Below are positions 25,847 to 33,072 of a stretch of 36,993 bases of DNA, piece by piece. The notes under the pieces were generated by a model. The model saw nothing but the letters and a program-made list of their open reading frames with translations, was not told where the DNA came from and searched no databases. Position 1 is the stretch's first letter. The number at the start of each line of letters is the position of its first letter. A program made the translations under genes and the position numbers. Source of the stretch: Methanolinea sp. UBA277 (GTDB taxonomy: Archaea > Halobacteriota > Methanomicrobia > Methanomicrobiales > Methanospirillaceae); assembly GCA_002499905.1 (NCBI GenBank), contig DANP01000006.1, forward strand, positions 1-36,993, given 5' to 3'.

Positions 25847-25852
25847 CAGGAG
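25847..25852 (+). promoter_or_regulatory. Ribosome binding site that decides the aIF-1A start
   Basis: The sequence CAGGAG (25847-25852) lies 8 nt before a CTG codon at 25861-25863. It complements the archaeal 16S rRNA 3' end and has no ATG, GTG or TTG in frame within reach. Confidence 0.55.
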
Positions 25853-25860
25853 TTGTTTTA

Positions 25861-26181
25861 CTGTCTGCACAACATAATCCCCGGAACAACGGACCCCCCA
25901 CAGAAATTGTCCGCGTACGGCTGCCGAAAAAGAGATTCCAGGAACAGTTTGCCCGTGCTGAGTCCATGCTCGGTGCCAACCATATCTCGGTCAGGTGCGC
26001 TGACGGGATCACCCGTCTGGGCAGGATCAAGGGAAAGATCAAGAAACGGTTGTGGATCCGTGAAGGGGACCTCCTTATCGTTATCCCCTGGAGCTTCCAG
26101 GACGAAAAGTGCGACATCTCCTACCGCTACACCCGTCCGCAGGTCGACTGGCTGCAGCGGAACGGTCACCTCAATCTCTGA
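25861..26181 (+). CDS. eif1A: Translation initiation factor aIF-1A, apparent CTG start
   Basis: Starting at the CTG gives a protein of 106 residues opening MSAQHNPRNNGPPTEIVRV, the usual length and style of archaeal aIF-1A. The OB-fold core is fully conserved: VRVRLPKK, ANHISVRCADG, RIKGKIKKRLWIREGDLLIV, PWSFQDEKCDISYRYT. It binds the A site of the small ribosomal subunit and helps start-codon selection. The open frame reaches a TTG at 25783, but that lies before the predicted start of transcription and would add 26 unlike residues. A CTG start is rare; an autoregulatory role is possible by analogy with bacterial infC (AUU start). A T run (ttctttttt) follows the stop. Confidence 0.9.
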   Translation: MSAQHNPRNNGPPTEIVRVRLPKKRFQEQFARAESMLGANHISVRCADGITRLGRIKGKIKKRLWIREGDLLIVIPWSFQDEKCDISYRYTRPQVDWLQRNGHLNL

Positions 26182-26190
26182 TTCTTTTTT
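26182..26190 (+). terminator. T-run terminator of the aIF-1A gene
   Basis: TTCTTTTTT follows the stop codon at once, as is usual in archaeal termination. The 250 nt up to the next gene's end hold no open frame that I can support. Confidence 0.5.
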
Positions 26191-26440
26191 CTCCACTTCA
26201 TCCCTGGCCTAAAATAAGAGGGCGATTATTCGGTCGATACAGTGTTGTTATCTCCTCAGAGCAATCGTCCAATAATGATGGATCTTTATTAAGACTATCT
26301 CCTGCAGGGATGATCTGATCGATGTTTTCACGGTGACATGGCACCACGGGAACACAGGAGAAATAGGGGTTGCGTCTGGAAATTCCCCGTCTATGCCGGG
26401 TATATGAAGATCCAGCCGGATTTCGAAAAAAGAAGGGAGG

Positions 26441-27775
26441 TTACCCTGACCGTTTCCGCACCGCCAGGAAGAGAACCCCGAGGGCGGCAAGAATGGTCAC
26501 CGGGAGGAGACCGGACGGCGTGGGAGTCGGGAGCGGGTTGAGGGTGGCAGTCAGCTGGGCGGTCTGACCCGCGGTGACCTGGGCGGTCGAGCTCCAGTCA
26601 CTGTATCCCGAGAGCTTCAGGAGCACGGTGTAGGAGCCGGGGGTCAGGCTGTCCAGGGTAATCGGGGTCAGGCCCCTGAAGGCGTTGTTCAGGTAGACCT
26701 CGGCCCCGCTCGGCGACGAGATGACCGATATGCCCCCGGTGGTCGGGTTCGGCACCGCGGTCAGGGGGATGGTGAGGTCGTAGTTCTGACCGGCCACGAC
26801 AGTCTGGGTGGCGGTGTAGTCCTGGTACCCGGCCTTCGAGAGGAGCAGGGTGTGGATACCGGGAGTGACCTGGGTGAACACCAGAGCGTGGGCGGCACTG
26901 GTCTGGCCCACGTAGACCCCGTCACCATACACGTTCGCACCTGGCGGGATGGACCTGATACTCACCGTCGCGTACTGCGGCTGCTGGTCCGGGGTCAGGG
27001 TCGGGCTGAGGGTGGTCGTGGCCCCGGCCGAGATGCTGACCGTTCCCGTCCAGTCCTGGTAGCCGGCCTTGCTCAGCCGCACGGAATGGCTCCCGGGGGC
27101 AAGGTTGCCGACAATGGTGGAGGTCACACCCCGGTAGATGCTGTCGACATAGACCGCAGCCCCGCTGGGGTTCGAGTCCACCCGGAGCGATCCGCTGGTC
27201 ACGACAGGGTTCAGGACGGCGTTGATGTACGCGGTCTGACCCCGGTTCACGTTCACATTGGTGTAGAAGGTCTGGTACCCGGAGAGGTACACGGAGACCT
27301 CGTGGGAGCCGACCGGAATGTAGGTGAAGGTGTAGGGGGTGATGGCAGACTGGGAACGGTCAAGGGTCACCGTCGCCCCGGAGGGCGAGGAGACCACCTG
27401 GATGTTCCCGACCTGCTGGCTCGGGGTCAGGGTGGCAGTGATGGTGATCGTCTGGTCAGGGCCCGGGTTGCCCTGGTACGATGAGGTCCAGGTCTCGTAT
27501 CCGGGCAGGGTGATCCGGATGGAGTGGCTGGGATTGCCGGTGGTAGAGACCGGGATGGTCACCGGGGTCTCGCCCCAGAAGATGTTATCGAAGTAGACAT
27601 CCCCGCCCGAGGGGATCGACTGGATGAAAAAGTATCCCTTCTCCCCTCCCGGGGGAACCGGCAGGGTGACTGCGCCGTCCGCCGGTAACGGTTCGGCGCC
27701 GATGGTCACGCTGCCGCTCACCGGGACGGCCAGGGCGATGGCGAGGATTGCGACGAAAATGATGAATACACGCAT
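26441..27775 (-). CDS. Surface protein with five PEGA repeats (copy 2)
   Basis: Two in-frame ATGs lie at 27784 and 27775. The latter has GGAGG 10 nt upstream and gives MRVFIIFVAILAIALAVPVSGS as a signal peptide, so I use it. Five PEGA repeats follow (QSIPSGGDVYFDN, SSPSGATVTLDR, SNPSGAAVYVDS, RSIPPGANVYGDG, SSPSGAEVYLNN), then a Pro/Thr-rich linker and a C-terminal span LLPVTILAALGVLFLAVRKR. It shares the whole domain plan with copy 1 at 23320-24648, and both are on the minus strand. The promoter region is rich in GGTATC half-sites. Confidence 0.9.
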   Translation of the reverse strand: MRVFIIFVAILAIALAVPVSGSVTIGAEPLPADGAVTLPVPPGGEKGYFFIQSIPSGGDVYFDNIFWGETPVTIPVSTTGNPSHSIRITLPGYETWTSSYQGNPGPDQTITITATLTPSQQVGNIQVVSSPSGATVTLDRSQSAITPYTFTYIPVGSHEVSVYLSGYQTFYTNVNVNRGQTAYINAVLNPVVTSGSLRVDSNPSGAAVYVDSIYRGVTSTIVGNLAPGSHSVRLSKAGYQDWTGTVSISAGATTTLSPTLTPDQQPQYATVSIRSIPPGANVYGDGVYVGQTSAAHALVFTQVTPGIHTLLLSKAGYQDYTATQTVVAGQNYDLTIPLTAVPNPTTGGISVISSPSGAEVYLNNAFRGLTPITLDSLTPGSYTVLLKLSGYSDWSSTAQVTAGQTAQLTATLNPLPTPTPSGLLPVTILAALGVLFLAVRKRSG

Positions 27776-27793
27776 AGCAAACATACCTCCAAA

Positions 27794-27861
27794 GGGTATA
27801 CCCGTAATCCAATTCAAGGTTATTTTAACCTGCCGGTATCCGGGATACCTGACCTGGTATC
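27794..27861 (-). promoter_or_regulatory. PEGA copy 2 promoter with clustered GGTATC/GATACC sites
   Basis: From the start codon outward there is GGGTATACCC (27794-27803), then a palindromic TATA-like AGGTTATTTTAACCT (27817-27831; TTAAAATAA on the minus strand), then GGTATCCGGGATACC (27835-27849, 7-bp arms) and a further GGTATC (27856-27861). A start of transcription near 27800 gives a 25-nt leader with GGAGG. The half-sites on both sides of the TATA box look like an operator. Confidence 0.5.
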
Positions 27862-28080
27862 AGCTTCAGAATGCCACGTGGGGAACCATCTTCTCCAGGG
27901 GAGAGGTCTGCGAACCGGGCCCGGAAATCTGATCCTAAAGGACCGGGCAGCACACTTTTATCGTGTACTACCTATCAGTCCCAGCTGCTCTGAACACCAG
28001 GGAAATCCGGCTCCGGGTGACCAATTTCACCACGTTCTCTGAGGCGTTTCGTGGTCCTTCAGGGCAGGGGGGATACAACC
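27862..28080. other. Intergenic region between divergent genes
   Basis: Together with the PEGA promoter this forms a 305-nt gap. It contains a plus-strand TATA-like CTTTTATC at 27955-27962, which would start a transcript near 27985 with a leader of about 95 nt for the gene at 28081. I see no open frame of note. Confidence 0.4.
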
Positions 28081-28392
28081 ATGTCCAGGTTCTATATCCG
28101 GTGGCACATGAATCCGCACGCCGTCCCGCTCGATCCGAAGGAGCGGGTGGACCTGTGGATGAGGATGCTCGAGGGGGTCAGGAAAGACCTGGCATCCGGC
28201 AATTTCAAGGAATGGGGGATCTGCAGCGACATCAGTGCAGGCTACTGCATGAGCGAGCTCGATGAAGAACAGCTGCATACCGTGCTGCTGAAGTATGTTC
28301 CCTACATCTCCTTCAACATCAAGCCGGTGCTCACCGTCGATCAGTCGATTGGTTCCATCAACCGGGCAACTGCCGCCGCGAAGCGTGCGTAA
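28081..28392 (+). CDS. Hypothetical protein, possible dimeric alpha/beta-barrel
   Basis: The ATG at 28081 has a GGGGGGA site 8 nt upstream; an earlier GTG at 28051 is less likely. The 103-residue soluble protein has the pattern strand FYIRWHM, helix RVDLWMRMLEGVRKDL, strand EWGICSDISAGYCMSE, helix DEEQLHTVLLKYVPY and strand ISFNIKPVLTVDQSI, which is a ferredoxin-like arrangement as in muconolactone isomerase or DUF3303 proteins. I do not recognise the exact family. A T run (cctttttttgg) after the stop near 28408 would end transcription. Confidence 0.75.
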   Translation: MSRFYIRWHMNPHAVPLDPKERVDLWMRMLEGVRKDLASGNFKEWGICSDISAGYCMSELDEEQLHTVLLKYVPYISFNIKPVLTVDQSIGSINRATAAAKRA

Positions 28393-28631
28393 GAACGACC
28401 ACTCCTTCCTTTTTTTGGCCGGATCACGGCATTCTGTTTCCCATGCCGGACCTTGCCATCCGGCAAAACCGGTTATCCATCAGTGCCTGTTATTTCCGGA
28501 ATCCCCGTTCATTCACCCCGCCGGTCACCGGCACCCCGTGCTCTCCCGGGAACTATCTTCGGTTCACGGATTTCCGGTCCCCTCCCGTGAAGGGAGCTGC
28601 CCGGCCTCCCTCAATAGTCCGGAAAAAAGAA

Positions 28632-29093
28632 TTACGTGGGGTTGATATTCGAGAAAGGCAGCTGCACATCCGACACGGTGTAGGTCGAGCCGTCCACGTA
28701 CGAGACGTTCACGATGACCCGGTCGGTCCTCGTGGTCCCGTTGAAGAGGATCTGCGTCCCCTTCGCCGGCTTGAACGCTGATTTCTGTTCGATGATCCCA
28801 TCGGAGCGGATAACCGTCGCCTCCATCAGGGTGGCATAGCCAAGCCCGGATCCGCCCTCAAACACCACCGAGATCCACGGGTTGGTGGAGATGGGGTTCT
28901 TCTGGATCTGGATGCTCACCGAGTAGAGTGGAGGGACCACGCTGGTCGGCCGGGGCTCGAGATCCGGTGTCGCGGTCGGCACCGGGGTCGCCTCCGTGGT
29001 CGGCGTGCCAGGAGGGGGAGCTACCGGGCTCGTGCACCCGGCGATCATCATGATCGCAATGCACGAAACGAGAAGGGCGATGATGACTTTCAT
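28632..29093 (-). CDS. Lipoprotein of unknown function
   Basis: The ATG at 29093 gives MKVIIALLVSCIAIMMIAGC, a signal peptide with lipobox IAGC; another ATG lies 2 codons upstream. A Pro/Thr-rich linker follows, then a small beta domain (SIQIQKNPISTNPWISVVFEGG, ATVIRSDGIIEQ, ILFNGTTRTDRVIVNVSYVDG). The protein has 153 residues. A T run (attcttttttcc on the minus strand) ends it. Its style is typical of Methanomicrobiales surface lipoproteins of unknown role. Confidence 0.8.
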   Translation of the reverse strand: MKVIIALLVSCIAIMMIAGCTSPVAPPPGTPTTEATPVPTATPDLEPRPTSVVPPLYSVSIQIQKNPISTNPWISVVFEGGSGLGYATLMEATVIRSDGIIEQKSAFKPAKGTQILFNGTTRTDRVIVNVSYVDGSTYTVSDVQLPFSNINPT

Positions 29094-29114
29094 GGACATT
29101 ACATGCCCGACCTG

Positions 29115-29124
29115 CCTTAAATTA
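29115..29124 (-). promoter_or_regulatory. TATA box of the lipoprotein gene
   Basis: The minus strand reads TTAATTTAAG. A start about 25 nt downstream falls near the ATGs at 29099 and 29093, consistent with a leaderless or nearly leaderless mRNA. Confidence 0.45.
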
Positions 29125-29190
29125 ATTTCGAACCGGCGGGTTATGAGGGGGTCACCAGAACGTCCGGGAAAAACTGCCACTACGGGGAAA

Positions 29191-29199
29191 CTTTATTTG
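29191..29199 (+). promoter_or_regulatory. TATA box of the RNase J-like gene
   Basis: CTTTATTTG with GGGGAAA upstream. Transcription would start near 29220 and the ATG at 29247 is preceded by GGGGGAT. Confidence 0.5.
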
Positions 29200-29246
29200 G
29201 TACTCACGCCAGCAACAGCATACTGCAGAGAATACGGGGGATATGC

Positions 29247-30797
29247 ATGGTTTCAATCACGGTCTATGACGGGGCAGGCAGTATCGGCGGGAATAAGATA
29301 TACGTCGAGGAGAAGGGAAAAGGAGTCTTCCTCGATTTCGGGAAGAACTTCGGAAAATATGGGTTGTTCTACGAAGAATTCCTGAAGAACCGCGATTCCC
29401 GGGGCATCCACGACCTCATCCACCTCGACCTTATCCCGAAACTCAATATCTACCGCCCGGACCTCGTCCCTTCAGATGTCGATCTCGCCCCGTATCCGCG
29501 ACCTGAGGTCGCCGCCGTCCTCCTCTCCCATGCCCACGTCGACCATTCCGGCAATATCGGCCTGCTCGATATGCGCATCCCCGTGATTGCCTCGCCCCTC
29601 TCCATCGCCATCCTCAAGGGCATGCAGGACTCCGGTATGTCTTCTGTCGACAGCGATGTCGCCTACATCTCCCCGAAGGTGCCGAAAGAGGGCGGCCTCT
29701 TCCTCGGTTCTGACAAGATGTCCCCGCACCAGGGACGAAACTTCTACTGCACCGCTACTCCGGGTGATGGTCTCCTCGGCCTCCTCTCCCGCCGGCCGGG
29801 CCAGGAGGGGAAGGGTGCCAAAAAGTTTGAGCCAGGCACCTGCATGCCGCTCGATTCCGCCACCCTCCCCTTTCACGTCAGGGCATATGACGTGGATCAC
29901 TCCATCTACGGGGCTCTCGGATACATTCTCGAAGGAGACACCCCCCTCGCCTATACCGGGGACTTCCGGCTCCATGGAAAGCAGGGTGATAAGACCCAGA
30001 ATTTCGTTCACCAGGCAAAAGACGCATCAGTCCTCATCATCGAAGGGACCCGCGTGAGCCGGCAGACCGGACCGGAGGGAGACGAGCGGGAACCTTCCAC
30101 CGAGGCGACGGTCTGCGAGACCTGCCGTTCGACAGCAGAATCAACGAAGGGGCTCATCATCGCCGATTTCTCCCCCCGGAATTTCGAGCGCCTGGAGACA
30201 TTCCTCGCCATTGCGGAGAAGACCGGGCGGAAGCTGGTGGTGATGGCCAAGGATGCCTACCTCCTGCATGCCATGGAGTGTGCCGATGGCGTGTGCCGGT
30301 ACCGCCCGGTCGGGATTTACCGGGAGCTGACCGACCAGGGCCGGCGGAAATGGGAGAGCGAAGTGGTCGAGGCAACGGCGGGTGAGCAGTACGTGTCCCA
30401 TCTCGACATCCGGAATAATCCCGGCCGGTACATCCTCTGCTTCTCGTTCTTTGATATGAAGCACCTCCTCGATATCAAGCCGGAGCGGGGGGCCTACATC
30501 TACTCGTCCTGCGAGGCCTTCACCGAGGAGATGGAGATCGATTTCGTGCGGCTGGGAAACTGGCTGAAGCGGTTCGGGATCCAGTCCTCAGGGTTCTGCA
30601 TCGGTGAGAACGGTAAACCGGTCTTTGATCCGGCGTTCCATGCTTCAGGGCATGCATCGCGGGAGGACCTGGAGCGGGTGATAAGAGAAGTGGACCCTGA
30701 TCACCTGATCCCTGTCCATACGATGGGGAGGGAGTGGTTTGCGGAGAGGTTTGACTCGGTGGTGAAGCTTGTGGAAGGAGAGAGGATCCAGATCTGA
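29247..30797 (+). CDS. RNase J-like beta-CASP metallo-beta-lactamase protein
   Basis: The 516-residue protein opens MVSITVYDGAGSIGGNKIYVEE, has the zinc motif S-H-A-H-V-D-H-S-G-N (H95 to H100), the later D in YTGDFRLHG, and the beta-CASP motifs D/E in LIIEGTR, H-A-S-G-H-A (motif B) and PVHTMG (motif C). Compared with archaeal RNase J and aCPSF it carries an extra segment of about 110 residues between the first zinc motif and YTGDF, with a conserved-looking GRNFYC and HVRAYDVDHS. This DNA-free RNA nuclease class processes or degrades RNA in the cytosol; the substrate preference of this subfamily is unknown. Confidence 0.9.
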   Translation: MVSITVYDGAGSIGGNKIYVEEKGKGVFLDFGKNFGKYGLFYEEFLKNRDSRGIHDLIHLDLIPKLNIYRPDLVPSDVDLAPYPRPEVAAVLLSHAHVDHSGNIGLLDMRIPVIASPLSIAILKGMQDSGMSSVDSDVAYISPKVPKEGGLFLGSDKMSPHQGRNFYCTATPGDGLLGLLSRRPGQEGKGAKKFEPGTCMPLDSATLPFHVRAYDVDHSIYGALGYILEGDTPLAYTGDFRLHGKQGDKTQNFVHQAKDASVLIIEGTRVSRQTGPEGDEREPSTEATVCETCRSTAESTKGLIIADFSPRNFERLETFLAIAEKTGRKLVVMAKDAYLLHAMECADGVCRYRPVGIYRELTDQGRRKWESEVVEATAGEQYVSHLDIRNNPGRYILCFSFFDMKHLLDIKPERGAYIYSSCEAFTEEMEIDFVRLGNWLKRFGIQSSGFCIGENGKPVFDPAFHASGHASREDLERVIREVDPDHLIPVHTMGREWFAERFDSVVKLVEGERIQI

Positions 30798-30987
30798 TAC
30801 CCTCAACCATCAAACGCTCAATTCAGAACGATTTCTCGTGCTGGTACCTGCCGTCCCGGGTCCTTGTCCGACGCTCCTCACGACCGTACTGGTTCGGATC
30901 TGTTTTACCATAGCACCGGCTATGAAGAATCTTCATCGCGATACAGGGTCCACCGCACGATGAGGGTGCGGCCCGTTTGAAGATTTG

Positions 30988-31016
30988 GAAAAAAAGAACC
31001 AGGAGGTTCGTCCTGG
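30988..31016 (-). terminator. Hairpin plus T run after the secreted paralog
   Basis: On the minus strand CCAGGA-cgaacc-TCCTGG is a perfect 6-bp stem, followed by TTCTTTTTTTCC. It begins 11 nt after the stop at 31027 and has the form of an intrinsic terminator. Confidence 0.65.
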
Positions 31017-31026
31017 ATGTTCTCTA

Positions 31027-31842
31027 TTACCTGACAATACCCGACTCGTAGTGCATCAGCTTTTCGAAGAGGGTAATGGCACCGTCTGCGGAGGTCTCTT
31101 CGGTAAACTCGATCCGCTCCATCAGCTCGAAATCATCGAACACCCCTCCCCGTGCTTCCTGGACCAGGACATCCAGGTACGCCGATGCGGAGCCGACCGA
31201 TGGAACATCGGTAACCAGCTCCGTCACCCGGAGGTCGTGGTTGAGCTCGACCGGATGGTCGGCTGATGGCATCACGAACCGGTCGGTCGTGGTCGTCCTG
31301 ACGTTTGCTACCGTCATATCAACCGTCGATCCGGCCTCGGCCCGGTTGCAGTATGCCGGCAGCTGGGTAATCACGCTAGGGATGAACGGACAGATAAAGT
31401 CGGTGCTGGTGTCTGCCCGCGCATTGACCGCTCCATCGACCATGATGGCATCGGTCGAGACAACTGAGGCACCGTCGATCCCGATAAAAGCGATCTGCTT
31501 GGTGGCCTCGATGTTCCACTGGCCGCTGATCTGGCCGCTGGTCTCCACATCCAGTTCTTTGTCGTAGAGCATCAGGCCTACGCCATGGCTCTGGGTGTCC
31601 TCGGTATATACTGACTCATAGATACCGTTATCTGGATCCAGCGGCGGAATTGACGGAAGACCATTCGCCTGGTCGGTGATTCTCCACTGGAGTTCGGTGG
31701 AAGAGGCGAAGTTTCCGACCGCGTTCGTTGAGGTGGAAGTGACAATTCCCTGCGTCTCCGGAACCGGCTTTAGCCCTGTGTCTGCCAGGCTGAGTCCGGT
31801 CAGGACGGCGAGGGTGATAATCAGAAGTGCGAATTTTTTCAT
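31027..31842 (-). CDS. Secreted protein of unknown family (intact paralog)
   Basis: The 271-residue protein has a signal peptide MKKFALLIITLAVLTGLSLA and no later membrane span, so it is probably released or part of the envelope. It has two Cys (ICPFIP and AYCNRAEAG) that could pair. Conserved pieces shared with the neighbour at 31976-32795 include GLMLYDKELD, SGQISGQWNIEATKQ, IAFIGIDGASVVS, DRFVMPSADHPVELNHD and FEKLMHYESGI. The start has AGGAG 9 nt upstream and the leader holds a strong hairpin. The family is not recognised; a role as an abundant surface protein is only a guess. Confidence 0.85.
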   Translation of the reverse strand: MKKFALLIITLAVLTGLSLADTGLKPVPETQGIVTSTSTNAVGNFASSTELQWRITDQANGLPSIPPLDPDNGIYESVYTEDTQSHGVGLMLYDKELDVETSGQISGQWNIEATKQIAFIGIDGASVVSTDAIMVDGAVNARADTSTDFICPFIPSVITQLPAYCNRAEAGSTVDMTVANVRTTTTDRFVMPSADHPVELNHDLRVTELVTDVPSVGSASAYLDVLVQEARGGVFDDFELMERIEFTEETSADGAITLFEKLMHYESGIVR

Positions 31843-31860
31843 TACATCTCTCCTGCAGGT

Positions 31861-31880
31861 GATGCTGGCACTCCAGCATC
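31861..31880 (-). promoter_or_regulatory. 5' leader hairpin of the intact secreted paralog
   Basis: GATGCTGG and CCAGCATC form a perfect 8-bp stem with a 4-nt loop, 18 nt before the start codon. A TATA box (taaattta on the minus strand, 31908-31916) predicts a start of transcription near 31886, so the hairpin stands at the 5' end of the mRNA, just ahead of the GCAGGAGAG ribosome site. Confidence 0.6.
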
Positions 31881-31921
31881 AAGCGATAGTATCTCTTCAG
31901 GCATGCAATAAATTTACCTAT

Positions 31922-31951
31922 GGTAAAAGGCAGTTCCTGCCTCATTTTACC
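31922..31951. other. Imperfect inverted repeat between the secreted paralogs
   Basis: GGTAAAAGGCAG and CTGCC...TTTTACC can pair with a small bulge, flanked by an A7 run at 31952-31958. On the minus strand the T run precedes the stem, so it is not a standard terminator for the upstream copy, but it could be one read in the plus direction or a protected 3' end. Confidence 0.4.
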
Positions 31952-31975
31952 AAAAAAAGGTGAATTTTACAGGAA

Positions 31976-32795
31976 TTACCTGATAATTCCGGATTCGTAG
32001 TGCATGAGCTTGTCGAAGAGCGTGATTGCTCCTTCCGCGGAGGTCTCTTCGGAAAACTCGATGCGCTCCTTGAGATCGAATGAACTGATATCCGGTCCCC
32101 ACCGGGCTTCCTGAATCAGGACATCCAGGTACGCGGATGCAAATCCGACCGACGGAACATCAGTGATCAGTTCGCTCACGCGGATATCGTGGTTCAGCTC
32201 AACCGGGTGATCGGCGGACGGCATCACGAACCTGTCAGATGTGGTCGTCCTGACATTTGCCACGGTCATGTCGATCGTGGATCCGGCCTCAGCCCGGTTG
32301 CAGTATGCCGGAACCTGGCTAATCAGGGACGGTATGAAGGGACAGATGAAGTGCTGGGAGGCTGATGCCCGTGCATCGACCGCTCCGTCGACCATGATGG
32401 TGTCACTCGAGACGACCGAGGCGCCGTCGATGCCGATAAAAGCGACCTGCTTGGTGGCCTCGATGTTCCACTGTCCGCTGATCTGGCCGCTGGTCTCGAT
32501 ATCGAGCTCCTTGTCATAGAGCATCAGGCCCACACCCTGGCTCTGGGTGTCCTCGGTGTAGGTGGACTCATAAATCCCGTTATCGCCAATCAGCGGCGGA
32601 ATTGACGGAAGCCCGTTAGACTGATCAGTAATCCTCCACTGGAGCTCGGTCGAAGAGGCAAAGTTACCGACCGCGTTCGTGGACGTGGAGGTAACAATAC
32701 CCTGGCGTTTCGGGAACCGGGTTCAGGCCGGTGTCTGCCAACGCAAATCCAGTCAGGAATACGAGTGTAAAAATCAGAAGTGCGAATTTTTTCAT
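31976..32795 (-). pseudogene. Second secreted paralog with a one-base frameshift
   Basis: The first part opens MKKFALLIFTLVFLTGFALADTG and is the same signal peptide type as the intact copy. After PVPET the frame is shifted by one extra G (plus strand 32704-32705; CTGGCG against CTGCG in the intact copy), and the old frame stops within 14 codons. All downstream sequence reads in the correct frame to a stop at 31976 and stays closely related to the intact copy (roughly four in five residues). The ribosome site and leader are intact, so the disruption is recent, or is a base-call error, or is suppressed by frameshifting. Confidence 0.8.
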
Positions 32796-32813
32796 TACAT
32801 TCCTCCTGCATGT

Positions 32814-32834
32814 GATGCAGATACTATCAGCATC
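32814..32834 (-). promoter_or_regulatory. 5' leader hairpin of the frameshifted paralog
   Basis: GATGC-t-GATA-g-TATC-t-GCATC on the minus strand forms a 9-bp stem with one T-T mismatch and a one-base loop. A TATA-like TTATTACT at 32858-32865 predicts transcription from near 32836, exactly at the base of the hairpin. Its place matches the hairpin in the intact copy although the sequence differs. Confidence 0.55.
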
Positions 32835-33072
32835 GACAAAATATCACGAAACAGGTAGTAATAAGGCTTTGCACTCGTTTTAAACGCCATTTTCGGAAAT
32901 CATACATAATTGTCCCGTACCATGGCCGGCCCACGGAATGCCGTAACCCCGACCTCCGGAGAGAAACAGTGTGGTTCCCCATTCTCATCCAGGAGGAGAT
33001 TTCCTCGCAGAGCCGCTGCAGCACCTTCCTGCCTGCCCGCCCACGGTCGCCACCCCGTTGAGGAGATCCCCT

